64,000 bases of DNA from Bacillota bacterium (lineage in GTDB: Bacteria > Bacillota > Sulfobacillia > JAJYWN01), in NCBI GenBank assembly GCA_021791495.1, contig JAJYWN010000081.1, forward strand, positions 1 to 64,000, given 5' to 3'. Numbering within the stretch: the stretch's first letter is position 1; each line of letters opens with the position of its first letter. Shown in pieces: positions 58,368 to 64,000 of the stretch. The translations under genes and the position numbers were made by a program. The notes under the pieces are model-generated. The model was not told the origin of the DNA, did not search any database, and saw only the letters and a program-made list of their open reading frames with translations.

Positions 58368-59774
58368 ATGAACATCGACACTGCGAAGCTGAATGCTCTT
58401 ATCGACTCTAAGCGGCAGGCGGTCCTGGAGTTTCTCCGCGAGGCCGTCTCCTGCTCGACTCCGTGCAATCCCGAGGAGTCGGGCTTTCACGGGCCCAACT
58501 TCCAGCACCTTGTGGCTTCCAAACTCACGGACATGGGCTTCGTTCCAAGAGTTTGGATCCCCGAAGTGAAAGCCATCCGCAGCCATTATCCGACCATGGG
58601 CCATACCTTCACTTACGAAAGCCGGCCCAATGTGGTGGCGGTTTGGCGCGGGACCGCTTCGAGTGGAGGTGGCGGTAACGGTGGCAGCGGGGGTGGCAAC
58701 GGTGCCGGCAGCGGCGTTGGCGGCAACGCGGATCGCGGCGCCGGTCGCGGGCGTTCGCTGGTCCTGAACACGCACGCCGATGTTTACGGCCCAGGCAACG
58801 TCGATAGCTGGGCCTATCCGCCTTTCGCCGGACGAGTCGAAGGGGGACGTGTCCACGGGCGGGGAACGGTGGATGCGAAAGGTTCCGTCACCGCCTATTT
58901 GTTCGCCCTGCAGTGCCTCCGGGAAGCCGGTTTCGAACCGGCCGGCGACATCACCTTCCAGTCCGTGGCCGATGAAGAGGGCGGCGGCAACGGGACCATG
59001 GCCTGCATACTTGAAGGTTACACCGGGGACGCGGTGCTTATGGGTGAACCGACCGGCCTGGCCATCAGTCCGGGGAGCCGTGGAGCGACTCACCTGCGGT
59101 TACGAGTGGTCGGACAGGAAGCCCACGCCGGACTGGCCTACGAGGGAGTCAACGCCATCGCCAAGACCACCCTCTACATGCAGGCCCTCTGGCAGCTAGA
59201 GGGGGAACTGGACGCCAAGTTCAAACACCCCTTGTGGGACCCGTTCCCCAAAGCCCACACCATGAATGTGGAATGGATCCACTCCGGCGGTTTCGGCGGC
59301 GTCGTCCCCGGTTTCAGTGAGGCTCTCATGGCCGTCGGATGCATCGGCGGAGAGAGCATCGCCGACGTCAGACGCTGGGTAACCGAGGCTTTCGCCAAGG
59401 TAACGGAGGCCGACCCCTGGCTGCGGGAACACCCTCCAGAACTGATCTGGGGTCCGCTGGCCTTCGAACCTTCGGCCACCGACCCGCGGCACCCCTTCGT
59501 CCAGACGGCCGTCAGAGCCGCCCGCGAGGTACTCGGCCGTGATGTCCCCGTCCACGCCCTTTCGGCCGGTTCCGACATGCGTTTCTTCTGCAATCAGGCC
59601 GGCCTGCCGGGACTCCACTTCGGCCCGGGCGACCTGCGGCTGGCGCACAGCACCCGCGAGTTCGTGGAGCTTGACGAGGTCATGGCGGCCATCAAGGTGC
59701 TGATACGCCTGATCCCCGATTGGACCATGGGGCGCCATGAGGAAGACGCCGCCGGGAGCGGGAGGGCCAGCTAG
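58368..59774 (+). CDS. M20 family peptidase (ArgE/DapE-like)
   Basis: I choose ATG 58368 because GGGGAAGGA lies just upstream; GTG 58338 overlaps the PucR stop. The 468-residue protein keeps His/Asp (LNTHADVYGP), bridging Asp (GTVDAKGS), Glu pair (ADEEGGG), GEPTGL and FGPGDLRLAHS (His). It is a clear paralogue of the gene at 48319. A Gly/Asn-rich insertion near 95-125 (SSGGGGNGGSGGGNGAGSG and more) breaks the early part of the catalytic domain. It should hydrolyse an N-acylated or small peptide substrate. It converges with the minus-strand operon that starts at the right edge. Confidence 0.9.
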   Translation: MNIDTAKLNALIDSKRQAVLEFLREAVSCSTPCNPEESGFHGPNFQHLVASKLTDMGFVPRVWIPEVKAIRSHYPTMGHTFTYESRPNVVAVWRGTASSGGGGNGGSGGGNGAGSGVGGNADRGAGRGRSLVLNTHADVYGPGNVDSWAYPPFAGRVEGGRVHGRGTVDAKGSVTAYLFALQCLREAGFEPAGDITFQSVADEEGGGNGTMACILEGYTGDAVLMGEPTGLAISPGSRGATHLRLRVVGQEAHAGLAYEGVNAIAKTTLYMQALWQLEGELDAKFKHPLWDPFPKAHTMNVEWIHSGGFGGVVPGFSEALMAVGCIGGESIADVRRWVTEAFAKVTEADPWLREHPPELIWGPLAFEPSATDPRHPFVQTAVRAAREVLGRDVPVHALSAGSDMRFFCNQAGLPGLHFGPGDLRLAHSTREFVELDEVMAAIKVLIRLIPDWTMGRHEEDAAGSGRAS

Positions 59775-59811
59775 GGGACGAGGCCGCCGTCGGCCCACGT
59801 TCTGCGGAGGC

Positions 59812-60546
59812 TTACTCTCCAGGGCCTGACCCCGGACGACCCAGACCGGCGTTTACCTTGGAATGTGGTCCAACCGCGAAATCAGGGTCACCCCATCCCC
59901 GGACCTGGTCGAGGGCCGGCACGTGGTCGCCGTCTTCCATCCGGCAGATGACCCCCACCGAGAAGACCGTGTCCACCACGGGGGCGACAGCTTGCAAGGC
60001 TTCCAAAACGCCCCTCAGCTTCTCCGGCGGAATGGTGAACTCCACCACGGCCGAAACTACCCGCTCGCTCAGTACGGCCGGATCCAACTGCCCGCTGGCG
60101 CGGTCGCGCATAACGTAAGTGACCGGGTTCTTTCCCTCAAACTCGACTCCCAGCGGCGCCACAGCCCGCGTAATCACCTCGACGTCTTTCAAAGTGGCGC
60201 CAACGTTGGGCCTGCCCACATCCACGCACACCCCCAACATGCTGGACCGGAACCGGCCGGTGACATCGTTAGTCTTCATCTCCTCGGTGCCGCGGCCGGT
60301 GACGCCCGTTTCCTTGAACTCGGTCAAGGGGTTCGAGAAGATGCTCCTAATAGAGCGGGGCCAGGCCAGTTCCCGAGCCGGCTCGAAAGCGTCCTCCGTG
60401 CAGACTCCCACCCGGTAGCAGACCTCGCATTCAGCACATAGATCCTGGTCTACGCGGGCTTTCCTGGCCGTAATCTTGATGGCCCGCATGGGGCAGTGCT
60501 TCAGGCACAGGCCACAACCCGTGCACCGTTCGGCCATAACGTTCAT
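59812..60546 (-). CDS. Ferredoxin-like protein with a C-terminal unknown domain
   Basis: The start is ATG 60546, overlapping the upstream stop by 4 bases; the longer frame to 60801 is a shadow. The 244-residue protein begins with a 2[4Fe-4S]-type pattern: CTGCGLCLKHC and CAECEVCYRVGVC. The second cluster has extra spacing. The rest (about 70-244, SSMLGVCVDVGRPNVGATLK, VVDTVFSVGVICRM) is unlike ferredoxins and may be an alpha/beta ligand-binding domain. It is last in the TctA/TctB operon. It may move electrons for a reaction by the TIM-barrel or Cys-rich neighbours; I do not recognise the full architecture. Confidence 0.75.
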   Translation of the reverse strand: MNVMAERCTGCGLCLKHCPMRAIKITARKARVDQDLCAECEVCYRVGVCTEDAFEPARELAWPRSIRSIFSNPLTEFKETGVTGRGTEEMKTNDVTGRFRSSMLGVCVDVGRPNVGATLKDVEVITRAVAPLGVEFEGKNPVTYVMRDRASGQLDPAVLSERVVSAVVEFTIPPEKLRGVLEALQAVAPVVDTVFSVGVICRMEDGDHVPALDQVRGWGDPDFAVGPHSKVNAGLGRPGSGPGE

Positions 60547-61256
60547 GACCGGCCACCCCCGTCGTCTGGCGCAATTTCCGTTACGCCGGCCGGGGGCGGA
60601 CCGTCCGCGGTCGCCACCCCCGCCGCTCGGCGCCGCCGGCAGATTTCGGTCAACAGCGCCTCCGCCCGGCTGGGGTTGAACATGGCGCAAGTGCAGGGCC
60701 GGGCCAGTTCCACCGCCCCGTCCCGCGCCGACATCCGCCCACCCCGCACCTGCCGCAGCACATATCCCACATGGTCCGGGCAGACCATGGCGTGCCCGCA
60801 CATGCTGGTGATATCCAGCACTTCGGGCGCCGGCAGCTTCTCCACCTTTCCCATGTAGCCCAGTGACATATTAACAGTATGCGGCGTCAGACCGGCCCGC
60901 TGGAGCAGGTCGAAGACGACCTCACGCTCCCCGGTGACCACCACGGACAAACCGAGATTGACCGCCTTTAGCTCCCTTAGCGCCGCCTCGGCCTGCTCCC
61001 GGTCGTCGTAGACTGCCGCCATGTAGGACTTTCCGTTGGCGTGGGATAGGATCTCTTCCACCGTCCGTCCGGTGAGGATACCGCCGATGTTATCGTCGCC
61101 CGCGTTGACCGGCCGGTGCTTCAACATGATCCGGAAGGTCTCACGGAACTTATCTTCCGAACCCCGATTGTTGTATCCCTGGGCGGCCATGGACAGGAGG
61201 ATGAACTCCTCCCCCTGGCCGGCCAGGTTCCTGGTCCGGTGAAGAGTGTGGGTCAT
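60543..61256 (-). CDS. Unknown protein with a late Cys cluster
   Basis: The start is ATG 61256, 2 bases after the upstream stop; the longer frame to 61457 lies inside the neighbour. The 237-residue protein has motifs such as EEFILLSMAAQGYNNRGSED and VNMSLGYMGKVEKLPAPEV. It also has two Cys groups, SMCGHAMVCPDH and ARPCTCAMFNP, which could bind an Fe-S cluster or metal. No membrane segment is visible. I do not recognise it. Its coupling to a ferredoxin-like protein and a TIM-barrel-like protein suggests a multi-subunit enzyme. Confidence 0.65.
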   Translation of the reverse strand: MTHTLHRTRNLAGQGEEFILLSMAAQGYNNRGSEDKFRETFRIMLKHRPVNAGDDNIGGILTGRTVEEILSHANGKSYMAAVYDDREQAEAALRELKAVNLGLSVVVTGEREVVFDLLQRAGLTPHTVNMSLGYMGKVEKLPAPEVLDITSMCGHAMVCPDHVGYVLRQVRGGRMSARDGAVELARPCTCAMFNPSRAEALLTEICRRRRAAGVATADGPPPAGVTEIAPDDGGGRS

Positions 61257-61258
61257 GG

Positions 61259-62194
61259 CTAGGCTACCGGCACGGCCAGGTCTGGGCTTCCCGCCGGCGA
61301 ACACCGGACCGACGCCGGGCCGTACGCGTCGATGATCTCCCGCACGATGGTGGCGTACTTGACCTTCTCGCGGCACATGTGCCGGTGAAAGTCCTCCGGG
61401 TTCCAAGGGGCATAAACCGCTTCCTCCGACGGCCCCGGCTCGAACTTGAAGTAGCAAGGGGAGGCGATCCGCGCGATTTCGCCCGCCTCATAGAACCGGT
61501 TGAACCCGCCCATGGCCTCGACCAGGAACAGATAGACATCCATGGGGATACGCACCGCCGCTCGGATGGAGGCCAGCATGGGCAGGGACAAGTCGGCCAA
61601 AGGGTTGAAACTGTTGGCCCCCAAGGACTCCACCAATCTCGCGCCCGCCGGGGAACCGTGACCCGCGAAAACCGAAACCTTGAAGACCGTTTCCTTGGGG
61701 ATGAAGCCACTCTCGCGTAGCTGGTTATATACCGTCATCATGCCCTCGTCGGGAGCTAGGAAACCACGGAACCCCGCGTCCAGGCACCGGTCCAGGTCCC
61801 GCATGAGGCTGACCATATTGTCCACGCCCCGGACCCGCATGCCGGAAACCAGCCCTTCCTTCGTGGAGATCTGCCTCCCGGAATCCCACGCCCGCCGCGG
61901 CCCAAGGGTGACGACGATCTCCACCTTAGCGTCGTGGGCCAGTTGGGCGAAGCGCCGCAGTTCCGCTTTGGTGAGATAGGTGGCCCCACCCACGGTGGCG
62001 ATGACCCGGTGGATCGCGGTCCCTCGCTTTTGCGACTCCTCCATCATGGCCTCGAAGGCCGAGGCCCTCTCCACCCCGGCGATCTCGATGCGGTAATTCC
62101 CCCCGTCAGGGAAAGTCTGATCGGAGCTGGGTAGATCGTAGGAGTCTCTGGGGCCCATGCCCAGGGATTCGAGGCCCTTTTCCACGCTGAACAC
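61259..62194 (-). CDS. Unknown TIM-barrel-like protein (U32-like?)
   Basis: I choose GTG 62194 because GGGGAGG lies 9 bases upstream; TTG 62212 is in frame but overlaps that site. The 311-residue protein reads as alternating helices and strands (VEIVVTLGPRRAW, LDAGFRGFLAPDEGMMTVY, TVFKVSVFAGHGSPAGARLV, IPMDVYLFLVEAMGGFNRFY), fitting an (alpha/beta)8 barrel. Some strings recall U32-type peptidases, but the Cys motif of that family is not evident. It lies 42 bases after tctA and 2 bases before the Cys-rich gene, so its substrate may be what the transporter imports. Confidence 0.6.
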   Translation of the reverse strand: MFSVEKGLESLGMGPRDSYDLPSSDQTFPDGGNYRIEIAGVERASAFEAMMEESQKRGTAIHRVIATVGGATYLTKAELRRFAQLAHDAKVEIVVTLGPRRAWDSGRQISTKEGLVSGMRVRGVDNMVSLMRDLDRCLDAGFRGFLAPDEGMMTVYNQLRESGFIPKETVFKVSVFAGHGSPAGARLVESLGANSFNPLADLSLPMLASIRAAVRIPMDVYLFLVEAMGGFNRFYEAGEIARIASPCYFKFEPGPSEEAVYAPWNPEDFHRHMCREKVKYATIVREIIDAYGPASVRCSPAGSPDLAVPVA

Positions 62195-62236
62195 TGTTTT
62201 TTGCCTCCCCAATGTGCAGTTACTTACGAAATGCAG

Positions 62237-63748
62237 TCACTCTTGAGAAGCGTGATTCTTGCGCCCTTTCCCCAACAGGGTAGGGGCAAACAGCGAAACC
62301 AGGCTGAGTATCAGGAGAAAGGCGGTAATGGGCTCGGTGATGACACCCCAAACGTTATCCGAGATAATCAAGGCCCGGCGGAACGAACTCTCCATGATGG
62401 GCCCCAGGACCATTCCAAGGATGATGGGCGAGGTCGGGAAACCGCCCTTGTCCATGAGGAAACTCAGCAGGGCAAAGCCAATGGCCAGATAGAGCCCAAA
62501 CAGGTCTCCCATGGAGAGAGCCCCCACGGCACAGAAAGCCACGATGCCAGCGGCCACTACGGGGTAGGGCAATCCCAGAAGACGTATGAAAGGCCGGACC
62601 ATGATCAGGGCCAGCCCCAGAAAGGCGAGGGCGGAAACGATGACCGACGCCATGCTGGCGTAGGCCATCTGGGCTTGCTCGACCATGAGCAGAGGGCCGG
62701 GTTTGAGGCCGTGCAGCATAAAGGCGCCCAACATCACGGCGGTGGTGGCGCTCCCCGGAATGCCAAGGGCCAGGAGGGGTACCATGGCGCCGCCCACGGC
62801 GGCATTGTTCGACGTCTCCGAAGCCACGATTCCGCGCGGGTCCCCAGTCCCAAACTTCTCCGGATCCTTGGAGAGACGTGCCGTCTGGCTATAACCGACG
62901 ATGGCGGCCGTGGTCGCTCCGACCCCCGGTAACACCCCGATCCAGGTCCCGATCAGGGCCGTCCCCAGAGAGATCCATTTGAAGCTCTTTACCTCCGCCC
63001 AACTCGGCAGACGGATGCGGAGGCGCTTCATCTCTTCTTTCGATACGGCCGCCTCGGCCACCGTCCCGGTAATGCCCTGCTTGACGGTCTGGTTAAGGAC
63101 CTCGGCCAAGGCGAATAGACCGATCACCACCGGGATAAACCCCACCCCATTGGCCAATTCCAATCGCCCGAAGGTGAACCTCTCCATCCCGGTGATCTGA
63201 TCCATCCCCACCGTGGCGATGAGTAGCCCGAAGAGGCCGCTGATGAGGGACTTGATGGGGGACTTACCCCCCAGTCCGGCCATAGCGGTCATACCCAGAA
63301 AACCCAAGGCAAAATACTCGGACGGCCCGAACTGCAGAGCCATGGCCGCCAGGGCCGGCGCCAGAAAGAGGAGGCACAGACCGCCGAAGATGTTTCCGAA
63401 AACTGAGTAGAAGAGGCCCAACCCCAAAGCCCGGTCGGCCTGGCCCTTCTGAGCCATAGGATAGCCGTCCAGGGTGGTCATCACCGCCTCCGGCGCGCCT
63501 GGAATCCGGAAAAGGATGGCCGGGATCTGCCCCCCGTAGACAGCGCCTCCGTACATGCCAACGAGAAAAACCAGGGCGACGGTGGGAGACATGGCATAGG
63601 TCACGGGGATAAACAGCGCGGCCCCGACCGTAGAGTCGAGGCCGGGAAAGGCGCCGAGAATCAGGCCCACCGCCGTCCCGGCAACGATCCACAGCAAGTT
63701 GACGGGGGCAAGGGTCACCGCAAAACCTTGGAAGATGTGAGTGAGCAT
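62237..63748 (-). CDS. tctA: Tripartite tricarboxylate transporter large permease TctA
   Basis: The 503-residue membrane protein has about 11-12 helices and the TctA signatures GAFPGLDSTVGAALFIPVTY, GGAVYGGQIPAILFRIPGAP and VLPGVGATTAAIVGYSQTARL, with LLALGIPGSATTAVMLGAF. TctA is the transport subunit of the TTT family, working with a small TctB and a periplasmic-type binding protein TctC. A TctB gene lies upstream at the window edge; no TctC is visible here. The substrate (citrate or another carboxylate in known cases) is unknown. The start is ATG 63748 with AAAGAGGTAAT upstream. Confidence 0.93.
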   Translation of the reverse strand: MLTHIFQGFAVTLAPVNLLWIVAGTAVGLILGAFPGLDSTVGAALFIPVTYAMSPTVALVFLVGMYGGAVYGGQIPAILFRIPGAPEAVMTTLDGYPMAQKGQADRALGLGLFYSVFGNIFGGLCLLFLAPALAAMALQFGPSEYFALGFLGMTAMAGLGGKSPIKSLISGLFGLLIATVGMDQITGMERFTFGRLELANGVGFIPVVIGLFALAEVLNQTVKQGITGTVAEAAVSKEEMKRLRIRLPSWAEVKSFKWISLGTALIGTWIGVLPGVGATTAAIVGYSQTARLSKDPEKFGTGDPRGIVASETSNNAAVGGAMVPLLALGIPGSATTAVMLGAFMLHGLKPGPLLMVEQAQMAYASMASVIVSALAFLGLALIMVRPFIRLLGLPYPVVAAGIVAFCAVGALSMGDLFGLYLAIGFALLSFLMDKGGFPTSPIILGMVLGPIMESSFRRALIISDNVWGVITEPITAFLLILSLVSLFAPTLLGKGRKNHASQE

Positions 63749-63787
63749 GGCATTACCTCTTTCAAGCCAGCCTCGTCGGCGGTCCGC

Positions 63788-64000
63788 TTAGTAAAAAAGT
63801 CGGCTGAAGGCAAGGAACGGCCCCACACCGCGGGGCAAGGGCATGTTCAGGAGTCGGATGAACAGGATGTAAATGACGGTGGTGAGAAGGAGAGGTACTC
63901 CGAACATCACTCTCCCGGAGCGGGCCGACAGGACCCAGAGGACGGCCACCTGTACAAGGAAAGTGGCCAGCAGGAAGCCCAGGACGGACGCCAGGACCGC
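63788..64000 (-). CDS. tctB: Tripartite tricarboxylate transporter small subunit TctB (partial)
   Basis: The C-terminal 70 codons are in the window, ending GPFLAFSRLFY at the TAA (63788-63790). Two hydrophobic segments (LGFLLATFLVQVAVLWVL and LLLTTVIYILFIRLL) match the last helices of TctB-type proteins. It precedes tctA by 39 bases on the same strand. The N-terminal part and any TctC gene lie beyond the right edge. Confidence 0.8.
   Translation of the reverse strand, partial: AVLASVLGFLLATFLVQVAVLWVLSARSGRVMFGVPLLLTTVIYILFIRLLNMPLPRGVGPFLAFSRLFY

Noticed and set aside
60547-60801. 85-codon N-terminal extension of the ferredoxin-like protein
   Set aside because: It overlaps the upstream gene completely, is Gly/Arg-rich shadow sequence, and an ATG with a 4-base stop overlap gives the natural start.

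Overview
The window reads as one continuous, gene-dense chromosome stretch from a high-GC member of the Bacillota (Firmicutes). That placement is inferred from content: a cdaA-cdaR-glmM run followed by a glmS ribozyme and glmS, a tetraprenyl-beta-curcumene synthase (YtpB family) beside a long-chain polyprenyl diphosphate synthase, and a PucR-type regulator. GGAGG-like ribosome binding sites with many GTG and TTG starts also fit. No tRNA, rRNA, CRISPR array, phage or replication origin was seen.

Layout. 1-5723 (minus): a partial unknown gene, a frameshifted GNAT acetyltransferase and a heterodimeric ABC exporter. 6172-11507 (plus): an acyl-CoA module (thiolase-fold protein without the usual nucleophilic cysteine, DUF35 partner, acyl-CoA dehydrogenase, then an acetyl-CoA-synthetase-like ligase behind a structured leader). 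11595-15166: a terpenoid group. 15426-21211: c-di-AMP cyclase, its regulator, GlmM, glmS ribozyme and GlmS, linking second-messenger and amino-sugar synthesis. 21212-25969: an inverted-repeat element, then a plus-strand run of an N-terminally incomplete coiled-coil gene, an unknown membrane protein, a glycosidase-like lipoprotein and an ABC exporter, facing a convergent MFS transporter.

27426-40877 (all minus) is the most unusual region. Two ECF sigma genes are each translationally coupled to a large membrane-anchored protein carrying 14 Asp-box (Ycf48/BNR-like) repeats outside the membrane. A third 14-repeat paralogue lies downstream of a MoxR-DUF58-transglutaminase operon. I propose that the propeller proteins are anti-sigma-like sensors of an extracytoplasmic signal; this is inference. 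An IS200/IS605-type element (remnant tnpA, apparently intact tnpB) sits directly upstream of the first sigma gene.

42858-64000: a cyclopropane-fatty-acid-synthase-like gene, then a plus-strand catabolic region for peptides or cyclic amides (M24 peptidases, an aminoketone synthase, a TIM-barrel protein, M20 peptidases, dipeptide-type ABC importer parts without ATPases, creatininase family, amidohydrolase, PucR regulator). Last comes a minus-strand operon of a TctA/TctB-type transporter with an uncharacterised TIM-barrel-like protein, a Cys-rich protein and a ferredoxin-like protein. Two paralogous M24/M20 sets flank the importer, suggesting duplication. Two genes carry likely single-base frameshifts and a third (the MFS gene) may do so. 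Many enzymes carry Gly/Ala-rich insertions.
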